From an uncultured Lactobacillaceae bacterium (GTDB taxonomy: Bacteria; Bacillota; Bacilli; Lactobacillales; Lactobacillaceae): 31,346 bases of DNA. Shown piece by piece: positions 10,746 to 19,479 of the stretch. The stretch is taken from positions 1 to 31,346 of the forward strand of contig CAKQCC010000008.1 in NCBI GenBank assembly GCA_934216625.1, written 5' to 3'. Both the position numbers and the translations under genes were made by a program. The stretch's first letter is position 1. Each line of letters begins with the position of its first letter. Under the pieces are notes generated by a model that was not told the origin of the DNA, ran no database searches, and was given only the letters and a program-made list of their open reading frames with translations.

Positions 10746-10784
10746 GGGGACTTGATTTCGTAAAAATCAAGCCCTTTTGTTTTC
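10746..10784 (+). terminator. terminator after rpsR
   Basis: GGG(A)CTTGATTT and AAATCAAGCCC form a stem with one bulged A and a short loop. CCCTTTTGTTTT (10772-10783) follows. It separates the ribosomal operon from the surface-protein gene. Confidence 0.85.
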
Positions 10785-10804
10785 GATGAATTTAACGAAG
10801 GTCG

Positions 10805-10833
10805 TTTAATCTGTTGGGTCGATATTTTATAAT
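10805..10833 (+). promoter_or_regulatory. promoter of the BspA-like gene
   Basis: A perfect TATAAT (10828-10833) with TTTAAT (10805-10810) 17 bases upstream. GAAGG at 10851-10855 precedes the ATG. It lies downstream of the rpsR terminator, so the surface protein has its own control. Confidence 0.6.
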
Positions 10834-10862
10834 TAAAGTAATCCCGTTGAGAAGGTCTTGTA

Positions 10863-13800
10863 ATGATAAATCAAAATAATCTTAAATCGAAAAGTAAATT
10901 CGCTAAATCAAAATTAAGTAACCGTCGACTATGGACTTTTGCGGGTTTATTCGCACTGCTTTTGGGTGGCTCAGCAGTTACCGCTAATTCAGTTAATGCC
11001 CATGCGGATAATACTCACCATGGCCATCAAACTAACGTTAATCACCAGCCGCTGAATCATCAATCAACGTTAGTAACCAGCAACGAAGCTAGTCGTCCTA
11101 ATTCGGCGGCAAGTAATCAAAATCAGTCCCAGAGTTTACCCAGCCATTTAATTAGTCAGGCTCAGTCTTTGGGACAGCAGACTGCTCAACGGTTAAACGT
11201 TCGCCAACCAAAATTGGGCGCTTCAGCAACCAATTCGGCACCCAAAGCTCAGTACGATTTTGATTCTAATTCGGGTAGCTTACTGATTCACGACGGTGAT
11301 ATTGGCGGATCAGACCTTCAGAAATTTAACGGGATTAAAAACGTCAAATCAATCAGTTTTAAAAACGCTAATTTAGTCAACGATGATTCGGACACGTTCG
11401 CTAACTTAGATAATCTTGAATCGTTTGACGGCTCAGGCTTGAATACTGGTCAATCAACCGATATGTATCAATTATTTGCGAACGATGGTAATTTAACTAA
11501 GGTGACCGGCCTTAACAATTGGCAGACTGGCCAAATCCAAGTGATGCGGGAAATGTTCTATTCCGACTACTCTTTGAAAACGATTCAGGGAATCAATAAT
11601 TGGAACACCAGTAACGTTAACGACATGGCAAGTATGTTCGACCGAGCAACTTCACTGACGTCGCTTGATTTAGGACATTGGAATACCCAGAATGTTCAAA
11701 GCATGAACGCGATGTTTTATAACGCAAGTGATTTGAAAAATATAAAGGGCATCGATCACTGGAATACCGGAAAAGTAACGGACATGGCTAACATGTTTTC
11801 CGGTGCTGGCTCCTTAGTTTCACTTGATTTAGGTAAATGGAACACTAGCCACGTTAATTATTTTGACACGATGTTTATGACCAATACCGATTTGCAATAT
11901 TTGAATATTTATAATTGGGACACTAGTGCGATTAAATCCAACAGTGATGATGACGGAATGCAAGGAATGTTCCAAGGTGATAACTCGTTACGTGAGATAG
12001 TGATGGGCCCTAAATCAGTGATTCTCGAAGGAAACGACCAAAACGGCTCGTCCTTTAGGGATGCCGCTTCTGAAGTGAATCCAAAATTAAAGATGGGCTG
12101 GCGATCGATTAGAGGTTCCAATTACGGAAGAACGGTCACTGACGGTAAATTAATTAAAAATAATACTTGGATTAATTTAAATCAGAATATAGCAACCCAG
12201 CCAGTTGAAATTCCGGTTTCGGTTAACGGAAATCAAAATTCCCAGGAATTGGTTCAAGTCCCTGGTGGTCAAAGCGGGAGTAAGTATCAGTTAAAATCGA
12301 ATGATGCTGATGATCGGCCTGGGTATACTAAATCAATTTCCGGGGCGGTTACGATCGGTTATCCTGACTCACTGAACAACGCCCAAATTAATTATACCGG
12401 TAACGAATCGAACCGAAATGTTCAAGTCCCGATTTTGGTTAATGGTTCAAACAGCGGTAAAACCCAGTCTGTTCAGATTGGCGGTCGAATTGGTGACCAA
12501 GTCCCGATTTCAACCAAAGTTAACGTAATCCCAAATCGGGATGGCTACAGTAAATCAGCTGATGGTTCAGTAATGATCGAGCTCGATCATGATGATGTCG
12601 ACGGCCATTTTGATTATACGGGAATCAACGAAACCCGCACGGTTCAAGTGCCGGTAGAAATTAACGGTCAAACGGCGGGAACCCAGTCCGTTCAAATTAA
12701 TGGTAAAGTTGGAACCACTCAACCGCTTACCGCTCGGTTAGCGAAAAATCAGTCTGGTTATAATCAAAAGGCGACCGGCTCGGTAACGATTGGGGCTAAT
12801 AACGACACCGTTAACGGTCGCTTCGATTACGAAGGGCTAAACGAAACCCGTACGGTTCAGGTTCCGGTGAAAGTTAATGGTCAAGCGTCAGGAACCCAAT
12901 CAATAGTGATTAACGGCAAAGTTGGGACTAGTCAAAAGCTATCAACCGCGATGATGAAGAGCCGGCCGGGAAGTCAAGAATCAGCGACCGGTTCGGTGAC
13001 GATCGGCGCTGATCACGATGCCGTCAATGGTTATTTTAACTACGCTGATTCAAATGAAACCCGCACGGTTCAAGTCCCGGTCAAAATTAACGGTCAAGCG
13101 GCGGGAACTCAAACCGTTAACGTCAGCGGTGGAATTGGCGATACCGTTGCTTTAACTGCTGGAATGGCGGCTGATAAACCTGGCTATTCTAAGTCAGCAA
13201 CCGGAAGCGTTGAAATCGGCCAAAGCCAAGACGTGGTCAACGGTGAATTTGATTACGCTGCCCAGTCTAATGCTGGGTTGTCAAGTAATAAAGCTCAGCT
13301 GCTATCTAACGCAACTGATTTAATTAATTCGGAATTATCTTCGGCAACTAATACGCTCAGTCGGTATTACGGTAATTCTAATCAAGCCGGACTATTAGGA
13401 CTTGAAAGCGAAGTTAAAGATTTGGCGACCGCTTTTGATCACCGGCGCTCTAGTGCCAGTAATTCCGGTAATAATCAAAAAAAGGCCGTTAATAATTCAA
13501 CTAATAACGAAAATAATTCGACTTCGAATAATGAAAATGAATCGAATAGTTCAATTAAAGACATTACCGGAACTTATAATTGGCATTACGTTAAATTAAT
13601 TAACGATCCGGTTGAATTACACTCAAGCGTTGAATTTTCCGGCCCAGCTGATGAAGTAATCGGGACGATTAAACCAGCCCAGCATTTAACCCTTAAAGTA
13701 CTTCAAGCAATCGAACAAGTTAATCATGGTCAGTCGGCCGTTCGCCTGCTAGTTAAATATAACGGTCAAGAAGGTTACATCACTGGCAACCCGAATTTAG

Positions 13801-14063
13801 TTCAAAAGGCTTATTACAATAATTTACCGCTGCGCCGAAATGGTTATCGAGTCCGGATTTTACGAAGCTTATCCGGCTTAGAAATTCATTCGACCAGGAC
13901 TAACTGGGGTAGTCACCGGACCTATCGCCATTATCTCAAATCTGGAAAAACGATCCGCGCCTTAGGAATCGTTCGAGCTGGAAAAATTTACCGGTTCGCG
14001 ATCAGGTACCATCACCACATTGATTACATTAGTGCTAACCGGAATTACGTCAAAACAATGTAA
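10863..14063 (+). CDS. secreted BspA-like (DUF285-type) repeat surface protein, 1066 aa
   Basis: Probable adhesin or surface-matrix protein. A basic N-terminus and hydrophobic segment (WTFAGLFALLLGGSAVTANSVNAHA, split about residues 29-53) form a Sec signal peptide. After a low-complexity His/Asn/Ser/Gln spacer, residues about 170-380 hold BspA/DUF285-type leucine-rich repeats. These recur as W-N/D-T..V..M..MF (NWNTSNVNDMASMF, HWNTQNVQSMNAMF, HWNTGKVTDMANMF, KWNTSHVNYFDTMF). Next come five tandem units of about 71 aa (12195-13265), then an Asn/Ser/Lys linker. The basic C-terminal region (about 905-1066, GYITGNP..V and DYISANRNYV) resembles the DUF5776-type domain of lactobacillus surface proteins; I am less sure of that. 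No LPXTG motif is present, so retention may be non-covalent. gdpP follows after 23 bases with no terminator. The gene's place between rpsR and gdpP is unusual. Confidence 0.85.
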   Translation: MINQNNLKSKSKFAKSKLSNRRLWTFAGLFALLLGGSAVTANSVNAHADNTHHGHQTNVNHQPLNHQSTLVTSNEASRPNSAASNQNQSQSLPSHLISQAQSLGQQTAQRLNVRQPKLGASATNSAPKAQYDFDSNSGSLLIHDGDIGGSDLQKFNGIKNVKSISFKNANLVNDDSDTFANLDNLESFDGSGLNTGQSTDMYQLFANDGNLTKVTGLNNWQTGQIQVMREMFYSDYSLKTIQGINNWNTSNVNDMASMFDRATSLTSLDLGHWNTQNVQSMNAMFYNASDLKNIKGIDHWNTGKVTDMANMFSGAGSLVSLDLGKWNTSHVNYFDTMFMTNTDLQYLNIYNWDTSAIKSNSDDDGMQGMFQGDNSLREIVMGPKSVILEGNDQNGSSFRDAASEVNPKLKMGWRSIRGSNYGRTVTDGKLIKNNTWINLNQNIATQPVEIPVSVNGNQNSQELVQVPGGQSGSKYQLKSNDADDRPGYTKSISGAVTIGYPDSLNNAQINYTGNESNRNVQVPILVNGSNSGKTQSVQIGGRIGDQVPISTKVNVIPNRDGYSKSADGSVMIELDHDDVDGHFDYTGINETRTVQVPVEINGQTAGTQSVQINGKVGTTQPLTARLAKNQSGYNQKATGSVTIGANNDTVNGRFDYEGLNETRTVQVPVKVNGQASGTQSIVINGKVGTSQKLSTAMMKSRPGSQESATGSVTIGADHDAVNGYFNYADSNETRTVQVPVKINGQAAGTQTVNVSGGIGDTVALTAGMAADKPGYSKSATGSVEIGQSQDVVNGEFDYAAQSNAGLSSNKAQLLSNATDLINSELSSATNTLSRYYGNSNQAGLLGLESEVKDLATAFDHRRSSASNSGNNQKKAVNNSTNNENNSTSNNENESNSSIKDITGTYNWHYVKLINDPVELHSSVEFSGPADEVIGTIKPAQHLTLKVLQAIEQVNHGQSAVRLLVKYNGQEGYITGNPNLVQKAYYNNLPLRRNGYRVRILRSLSGLEIHSTRTNWGSHRTYRHYLKSGKTIRALGIVRAGKIYRFAIRYHHHIDYISANRNYVKTM
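12195..13265 (+). repeat. five tandem ~71-aa coding repeats in the BspA-like gene
   Basis: Units begin at 12195 (72 codons), 12411 (74 codons), 12633 (71), 12846 (71) and 13059 (about 68). The consensus is TRTVQVPV.INGQ..GTQ, then GKVGT, then ATGSVTIG, then D.VNG.FDY. Units 3 to 5 are nearly the same at both protein and DNA level (for example AACCCGCACGGTTCAAGT at units 3 and 5). Units 1 and 2 have diverged. The pattern suggests recent duplication at the 3' side and possible length variation between strains. Confidence 0.9.
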
Positions 14064-14086
14064 CTAATCTGATCAAGGACGAAAAG

Positions 14087-16132
14087 ATGAAGAAATTATT
14101 TTCGGGTCATAATCAACCACCGTTTATTGATAATCGTTACTTGAGAAAAATTACGGTTTTGATTACCGTTTTCTCAATTTTAGCAGTGGTCCTGGTGATG
14201 CTGAATAACGTAATTGCCGGGGTAATTTTACTACTGCTGGCCTGCCTGGGAATTGGCGGTTCGCTGATAATGATGAACCAGATGAGTCTCGGGATTCATC
14301 GGTACATTTCGGATCTTTTCTACCGAATTCACCGCGGTGAACAGGAAAGTTTGCTCGAAATGCCGATCGGGATCATTATTTTGGACCGAACTGACCGGAT
14401 TGCTTGGCTAAATCCCTATTTAAAAACTTATTTTAAGGCCAAACGGGTTTTAGGAAGAAGCTTGAACGAAACTGCACCGGGATTAAAGTCATTGGTGGGT
14501 CAGTATTGGGATTCGAACCGGACTCACGTGGTCACCTGGAATCATCATCATTTTGTGCTACTGATTCAACGGGCTTATCGAACGATTTACCTATTGGACG
14601 TTACTCATAGCTACCGAATTAAGAAACAGGCCGCTGCTGAACGGATCTCAATCGGTGAAATCTTTCTGGATAATTACGCGGAGATTACCCAGGCAATGTC
14701 TGATCAAACGGTGTCTAATCTCCATAATTACGTTACTAACGAATTGTCGAAATGGGCCCAGAGGTTCGGGATTTACCTAAAACAGGTTGACGACGATCAT
14801 TTTATTATTTTGGCGTACGCTAAAGCCCTGAAGGCGGCCGAAGCTAACAAATTTGCGATCCTGGACCGAATTCGGGAAACCACTTCTAAGCAGAATTTTC
14901 CGTTAACGTTGAGCGTTGGGATTGCTTACGCCGATTCGGATTTAAATCGACTCGCTAATCAAGCGCAGCAAAATCTTGATTTGGCACTGGGTCGTGGCGG
15001 TGATCAGGTCGTCGTGAAGGCTCAGGGAAGTAAGGCCCGGTTTTACGGCGGCAAAACCAACCCGATGGAAAAACGGACCCGGGTTCGTGCTCGAATGACT
15101 TCCCAGGCCCTTCAAGAATTAATGAAGGAGTCCGATCAGGTCTTTGTTCAGGGTCATATGCATCCGGACATGGATGCCTTAGGCGCCTGTTTAGGTATTC
15201 ACCGAATTGCCCGGATGAATCATCGAAAGTGCTGGATCGTTTTAAAGAAAGAAAAACGCCATTCTGACGTGACCCAATTACTTCACGAAATTAAAAAAGA
15301 TTCGACGATTGCGGACGCGTTAGTTTCACCGAATGAAGCTTTGAAGAAGGCAACCGACCGAAGCCTTCTGATCATGGTTGACCATTCTAAACCGACCATT
15401 AGCGTTTCCTATCGGCTGTATCAACGCCTTCAAAACCGGGTGATGATTATTGACCATCATCGTCAAGGAGAAGAATTTCCGGCTAACCCGTTACTGGTGT
15501 ACATTGAGCCGTACGCCTCTTCGGCTTGTGAATTAATTACCGAAATTATTGAGTACCAATCCCAAAATGCCGAACCGATCAATAAACTGGAAGCAACGGC
15601 GATGCTGAGCGGAATCGTAACCGATACTCAATCGTTCTCGATTAGGACCGGAACCCGGACGTTTGACGCGGCCAGTTATTTGCGTTCAGCCGGTGCCGAC
15701 GCCGGTCAGATTCACCGGTTTATGCAGGAAAACTTAACCGATTATTTGGCACGCGATCACTTGATTTCACGGGTTCAAATTGATTCGAAGCACCGGGTTG
15801 CGCTAGTAATTGGTGAAAGTGACCGAAAGTACGATCCGGTTACCGCAGCCCAGGTTGCCGATTCGCTACTGACGATTTCCGGAATCGAAGCTTCGTTCGT
15901 AGCGACCGAGCGTCCCGACGGACAAATCGGGATTTCAGCCCGCAGTAATGGTCAAGTCAACGTTCAACTGATCATGGAGCAATTAGGTGGCGGAGGTCAC
16001 CTGTCGAGTGGCGCGACCCAGATTAAAAACAAGCCGATGAAAGCCATTCACCCGATGTTGAAATCAGCGATTCGACAGGTAATCCGAAAGGAGCTCCCAA
16101 GTGACCAGCCGGAGTCTTCGAAGTCGGCATAA
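14087..16132 (+). CDS. gdpP: cyclic-di-AMP phosphodiesterase GdpP (DHH-DHHA1)
   Basis: GdpP hydrolyses c-di-AMP to pApA and so sets osmotic, potassium and cell-wall homeostasis. The 681 aa show two N-terminal membrane helices (about 16-38 and 41-60), a PAS-like segment, a degenerate GGDEF domain (VDDDHFIILAYAK in place of GGDEF) and the DHH-DHHA1 phosphodiesterase. The catalytic motifs are GHMHPDMDALG near 355, VDHSKP, IIDHHRQGEEF near 455, and GGGGHLSSGA near the end. All metal-binding Asp and His motifs look intact. Start ATG 14087, AAGGA at 14075-14079. It precedes rplI and dnaB in the usual order but follows the BspA-like gene rather than rpsR. Confidence 0.96.
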   Translation: MKKLFSGHNQPPFIDNRYLRKITVLITVFSILAVVLVMLNNVIAGVILLLLACLGIGGSLIMMNQMSLGIHRYISDLFYRIHRGEQESLLEMPIGIIILDRTDRIAWLNPYLKTYFKAKRVLGRSLNETAPGLKSLVGQYWDSNRTHVVTWNHHHFVLLIQRAYRTIYLLDVTHSYRIKKQAAAERISIGEIFLDNYAEITQAMSDQTVSNLHNYVTNELSKWAQRFGIYLKQVDDDHFIILAYAKALKAAEANKFAILDRIRETTSKQNFPLTLSVGIAYADSDLNRLANQAQQNLDLALGRGGDQVVVKAQGSKARFYGGKTNPMEKRTRVRARMTSQALQELMKESDQVFVQGHMHPDMDALGACLGIHRIARMNHRKCWIVLKKEKRHSDVTQLLHEIKKDSTIADALVSPNEALKKATDRSLLIMVDHSKPTISVSYRLYQRLQNRVMIIDHHRQGEEFPANPLLVYIEPYASSACELITEIIEYQSQNAEPINKLEATAMLSGIVTDTQSFSIRTGTRTFDAASYLRSAGADAGQIHRFMQENLTDYLARDHLISRVQIDSKHRVALVIGESDRKYDPVTAAQVADSLLTISGIEASFVATERPDGQIGISARSNGQVNVQLIMEQLGGGGHLSSGATQIKNKPMKAIHPMLKSAIRQVIRKELPSDQPESSKSA

Positions 16133-16199
16133 ACTTGAATTATTGAAGCAGGTTAAATAACATAATAGTTAATTATAGTAAGAAAGGTAAGATGGTTTC

Positions 16200-16652
16200 A
16201 TGAAAATAATTTTCACCCAAGACGTCCGCGGCAAAGGCAAACGCGGCGAAGTCAAAAACGTAGCGGCAGGTTACGCCCAAAATTTCCTGATCCGGCGTGG
16301 TAAAGCTCGTCTGGCGACGAACGCGACCGTTAGCAAACTTCGGGCTCAAAAGAAAGCCGAAGCCCGCGATGAAGCCCAGGCCGTTAACGCTGCTAAGCAG
16401 CTTAAGGCTAAATTGGAAAGCGGTAAAGCCGTGGTTGAATTAGGTGCTAAATGCGGTAACGATGGTAAATTGTTCGGTTCGGTCACCAGTAAGCAAATCG
16501 TTAAGGCTTTAAATCAACAACACGGAATTAAGTTAAATAAACGAAAAGTTGAATTAAAAGCACCCATTCGTTCACTGGGCTACGTGAACGTTCCGGTCAA
16601 ATTACACCAGGGGATTACCGCTAACATTCGGGTTCACGTTGCCAAAAAATGA
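16200..16652 (+). CDS. rplI: 50S ribosomal protein L9
   Basis: L9 binds 23S rRNA at the base of the L1 stalk and helps restrain frameshifting. The 150 aa have the N-terminal signature [20 protein letters not shown], the long connecting helix rich in Ala, Lys and Glu, and the C-terminal domain with [17 protein letters not shown]. Length is the family norm. Ribosome binding site AGAAAGG is at 16181-16187. An ATG at 16192 is out of frame and meaningless. It is flanked by gdpP and dnaB as in most Bacillota. Confidence 0.98.
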   Translation: MKIIFTQDVRGKGKRGEVKNVAAGYAQNFLIRRGKARLATNATVSKLRAQKKAEARDEAQAVNAAKQLKAKLESGKAVVELGAKCGNDGKLFGSVTSKQIVKALNQQHGIKLNKRKVELKAPIRSLGYVNVPVKLHQGITANIRVHVAKK

Positions 16653-16718
16653 TTAGGTTGTTTATCTAAACCTAAAGAGTTTGTTATTCCAGCTCCTTTT
16701 TAGTCAAAGGAATTTATT

Positions 16719-18125
16719 ATGAGTAACGAAGCGTTGATTAACCGAACTCCACCCCATGATAATAGTGCTGAAGCGGCAGTCTTAGGGGCCATTTTTTTGA
16801 ATAATCAATCTTTAGCTGACGTAATGCAGTATTTGAAACCCAGTGATTTTTACCGGAAAGCCCACCAATACCTTTACGCCGCGATGATTAACCTAAGCAA
16901 TCGTGATCAAGCAATTGATTCCGTGACCGTTTCTGATTTCTTAAAATCCCAAAATCAGCTCAATGCCGTTGGCGGTGTCAAGTACATTGCTAAATTGGCG
17001 GTTGCGGTTCCAACGTCGGCTAACGTTGAATATTACGCTAAGATCGTTCGGGATAAAGCAACTTCTCGACACCTAATTCGGGTTGCCAAGGAAATCGCCC
17101 AGGAAGGCTATTCGCAAAAAGAAGACGTTAATTCGATGCTTGACAATGCCGAAAGCCAGGTTTTAAACGTTTCAAAAGATCGAAACAACTCTGGCTTTCG
17201 GAAAATCGGTGACGTTGTCGATACGGCCTTTACCCACATCAGTAAACTGTCCAAAAGTCATAACGACGTGACCGGGCTCCCGACTGGTTACGACACGATC
17301 GACAGATTGACTACCGGTTTGCATAAGGGTGAATTTATCGTGGTTGCCGCACGACCGGCAATGGGGAAAACCACCTTTGCGTTAAACGTGGCCCAGAACG
17401 TCGCGGTCACGACTGGTCGAACGGTGGCGATCTTCAGCCTTGAAATGGGAGCGGAATCCCTAGTTGACCGGATGATTTGTGCTGAGGGTAGCATCAACGC
17501 TAATCATTTACGAACCGGTGAGTTAAGCCAACAAGAGTGGCAGAGCATTATCATGGCGGTCGGCAATCTTGCCAAGACCCATATTTATATTGATGATACC
17601 CCCGGAATTAATATTTCGTCGATCTTAGCTCGAGCCCGCCGGTTAGCTAAAGAAAGCCAAAATTTAGGACTGATTGTGGTTGATTACCTTCAATTAGTTG
17701 AAGGAAACGATAAGGAAAATCGCCAGCAGGAAGTTTCCGAAATTTCTCGACAATTGAAAAAAATGGCGAAGGCCCTTCAGGTTCCGGTCCTGGCCCTTTC
17801 ACAATTATCACGAAGCGTCGAACAGCGTGAAGATAAACGGCCGGTGTTAAGTGATATTCGTGAATCCGGTTCGATTGAACAAGATGCGGACATCGTTTCG
17901 TTCCTGTACCGAAAAGATTATTACCAGCGGGATCAGGATGACGGTAAGGACCAGCAAGCCCAGATTAACGGCAGTGCACCAAGTAAAACCGAGTTTATTA
18001 TTGAAAAGAACCGGTCCGGACCGCGGGGAACGGTCAACCTAATGTTCCTGAAGGCTTATAATAAATTTTCGTCGATTGCTAAGGATCAAGGTCAAGGCCA
18101 AGTTAACGGCGAAGGTGATTTCTGA
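16719..18125 (+). CDS. dnaB: replicative DNA helicase DnaB (DnaC of Bacillus)
   Basis: Hexameric helicase that unwinds the fork ahead of polymerase III and recruits primase. The 468 aa contain the N-terminal DnaB domain (PPHDNSAEAAVLGAIFL), the RecA-like motor with Walker A ARPAMGKTTFA near 209, LIVVDYLQL as Walker B, and the loop LSQLSRSVEQREDKRP. The end of the motor reads FIIEKNRSGPRGTV. The start ATG 16719 has CAAAGGA at 16705-16711. A strong terminator follows. Note that Bacillus calls this gene dnaC. Confidence 0.97.
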   Translation: MSNEALINRTPPHDNSAEAAVLGAIFLNNQSLADVMQYLKPSDFYRKAHQYLYAAMINLSNRDQAIDSVTVSDFLKSQNQLNAVGGVKYIAKLAVAVPTSANVEYYAKIVRDKATSRHLIRVAKEIAQEGYSQKEDVNSMLDNAESQVLNVSKDRNNSGFRKIGDVVDTAFTHISKLSKSHNDVTGLPTGYDTIDRLTTGLHKGEFIVVAARPAMGKTTFALNVAQNVAVTTGRTVAIFSLEMGAESLVDRMICAEGSINANHLRTGELSQQEWQSIIMAVGNLAKTHIYIDDTPGINISSILARARRLAKESQNLGLIVVDYLQLVEGNDKENRQQEVSEISRQLKKMAKALQVPVLALSQLSRSVEQREDKRPVLSDIRESGSIEQDADIVSFLYRKDYYQRDQDDGKDQQAQINGSAPSKTEFIIEKNRSGPRGTVNLMFLKAYNKFSSIAKDQGQGQVNGEGDF

Positions 18126-18127
18126 CT

Positions 18128-18156
18128 AAAAAATCCAGCAAAATGCTGGATTTTTT
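18128..18156. terminator. bidirectional terminator between dnaB and the leftward small gene
   Basis: AAAAAATCCAGCA (18128-18140) and its exact complement TGCTGGATTTTTT (18144-18156) flank a 3-base loop. There are T runs on both strands. It serves dnaB rightward and the small membrane-protein gene leftward. Confidence 0.95.
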
Positions 18157-18163
18157 GTTTGGC

Positions 18164-18388
18164 TTAAAACTGACGTAAAAATAACGTGATTAGGTTTTTG
18201 ACTAAGTAAAAAAGGAAGTAGCCGGTTCCCGTGATTCCCCAGAACAGCCGGATTAGTTCGTTAGCAACGTTAAGGTTGGGGTTACTGAGTAAGCTAAGTG
18301 AGGTAATGCTCGAATTAATTAGTAAATATCCGGCCGGAATCAGCATTATGATGCTGATAATCATTTCGATCGAGGCCTTGATTTTCAC
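18164..18388 (-). CDS. small membrane protein of unknown function (74 aa)
   Basis: Not recognised. The frame can open at ATG 18427, but that codon lies inside the tRNA-Lys terminator hairpin. The GTG at 18388 has AAAGGGA (18404-18398) at a good distance, so I prefer it, giving 74 aa. The protein has two hydrophobic stretches (IEMIISIIMLIPAGYLLI and LIRLFWGITGTGYFLFYLV) joined by a short polar loop, plus a basic end, and would span the membrane twice. The stop sits 8 bases before a bidirectional terminator, supporting a real convergent gene. The upstream tRNA terminator is not read through, or it initiates from a promoter I could not pick out. Its opposite-strand frame is an artefact. Confidence 0.6.
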   Translation of the reverse strand: MKIKASIEMIISIIMLIPAGYLLINSSITSLSLLSNPNLNVANELIRLFWGITGTGYFLFYLVKNLITLFLRQF

Positions 18389-18410
18389 GCCAACCATTCC
18401 CTTTGATGAT

Positions 18411-18450
18411 AAAAAAATAACAATCATTTCACCGAAATGAAATGATTGTT
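18411..18450 (-). terminator. terminator of tRNA-Lys
   Basis: On the minus strand the arms AACAATCATTTCA (18450-18438) and TGAAATGATTGTT (18431-18419) make a perfect 13-bp stem with a 6-base loop. ATTTTTTT follows. It lies 17 bases after the tRNA 3' end. Confidence 0.9.
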
Positions 18451-18466
18451 AATCTCGACTAAATAA

Positions 18467-18539
18467 TGGGCTGTCAGGGGATCGAACCCTGGACCCACGG
18501 ATTAAGAGTCCGTTGCTCTACCAGCTGAGCTAACAGCCC
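18467..18539 (-). tRNA. tRNA-Lys, anticodon CTT
   Basis: On the minus strand the 73 bases run from GGGCTGTTAGCTCAGCTGG to ACAGCCCA. The acceptor stem GGGCTGT/ACAGCCC is a perfect 7 bp. The D arm contains AGCTCAGCTGGTAGAGC. The anticodon stem ACGGA/TCCGT encloses loop CTCTTAA, with CTT as anticodon. The T arm is CAGGGTTCGATCCCCTG. The discriminator is A and CCA is not encoded (TTA follows). It is transcribed away from walR. Confidence 0.97.
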
Positions 18540-18561
18540 ATAACTACTCATCACACTAATT

Positions 18562-18589
18562 ATTATAGCATTTATTTTACTAAATGCAA
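18562..18589 (-). promoter_or_regulatory. promoter of tRNA-Lys
   Basis: On the minus strand TTGCAT (18589-18584), a 16-base spacer, then a perfect TATAAT (18567-18562). This would start RNA about 15 bases before the mature tRNA end. Confidence 0.8.
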
Positions 18590-18630
18590 CCATTGTTTCA
18601 TAATTATTAATGAAACTAATTAATCAAGCG

Positions 18631-18639
18631 TGATATAAT
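18631..18639 (+). promoter_or_regulatory. extended -10 promoter of the wal operon
   Basis: TGA followed by TATAAT (18634-18639). No good -35 is present at 17 bases. An AT-rich leader of about 90 bases runs to walR, in which I see no further element. Confidence 0.6.
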
Positions 18640-18736
18640 AGAATTGCTTTTGATTACATTTAGTATTCTAATACTTATCGAATCGAAAATCAAAATAAAT
18701 TTAAGAAAATTAATAAATTTTTAAGGAGTCGTTTTT

Positions 18737-19450
18737 ATGTCCAAGATTCTGGTTGTTGATGATGAGAAACCAATTACCGATATCGAAAAATTTAATTTAG
18801 AAAAGGAAGGCTACCAAGTAGCGGTAGCTTACGATGGTAAAGAAGCCTTAAAGAAAGTTAAAACCGAAAATCCGGATTTAATTATTTTGGATCTGATGTT
18901 ACCGAAAGTTGACGGCCTAGAAGTTGCCAGAGAAGTCAGAAAAACTCACGACATGCCGATCATCATGGTTACCGCTAAAGATTCAGAACTCGATAAAGTT
19001 CTGGGGCTAGAGATCGGGGCTGATGATTACGTAACCAAACCGTTCTCGAATCGAGAATTGGTTGCACGGGTTAAGGCTAATCTGCGCCGCCAGAAAGCCA
19101 ACAGTCGCCAGGCCAAAAAGGAAGACCGCGGTGAAAAGGACATTAAAATTGGTGATTTAGTGATCCATCCCCGTTCCTATTCAGTCACGAAGCGGGGTAA
19201 AAACATTGATTTAACCCACCGCGAATTTGAATTGCTTGATTACCTGGCTGAGCACATCGGCCAAGTGATGACCAGAGAACACCTTCTGCAAACCGTTTGG
19301 GGATACGACTATTTTGGCGATGTCCGGACCGTTGACGTAACCGTTCGGCGACTGCGTGAAAAGATCGAAGATAACCCGAGCCATCCGGTTTGGCTGATAA
19401 CCCGCCGCGGAGTTGGTTACTACCTCAGAAATTCTGATCAGAATAATTAA
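18737..19450 (+). CDS. walR: WalR (YycF) response regulator of cell-wall homeostasis
   Basis: OmpR-family regulator controlling autolysins and wall metabolism in response to WalK. Of 237 aa, 1-118 form the receiver domain: VDDEKP with the acidic pair at 8-9, phospho-acceptor Asp52 in [10 protein letters not shown], conserved Thr79 (MVTAKD), and Lys101 ([10 protein letters not shown]). After a Lys/Arg/Gln linker the winged-helix domain ends [16 protein letters not shown]. Start ATG 18737 with AAGGAG at 18723-18728. It leads the operon, with walK 29 bases downstream. Confidence 0.98.
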   Translation: MSKILVVDDEKPITDIEKFNLEKEGYQVAVAYDGKEALKKVKTENPDLIILDLMLPKVDGLEVAREVRKTHDMPIIMVTAKDSELDKVLGLEIGADDYVTKPFSNRELVARVKANLRRQKANSRQAKKEDRGEKDIKIGDLVIHPRSYSVTKRGKNIDLTHREFELLDYLAEHIGQVMTREHLLQTVWGYDYFGDVRTVDVTVRRLREKIEDNPSHPVWLITRRGVGYYLRNSDQNN

Positions 19451-19479
19451 ATTAGTGCTGTTGAGGGGCATTCGATTCG

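Noticed and set aside
13402..13599. Lys/Ile-rich overlapping frame in the BspA-like gene
   Set aside because: It is an out-of-frame reading of the Asn/Ser/Lys linker with no start signal.
18231..18440. Plus-strand frame opposite the small membrane protein
   Set aside because: No ribosome binding site. It runs into the tRNA terminator hairpin and is the shadow of the better supported minus-strand gene.
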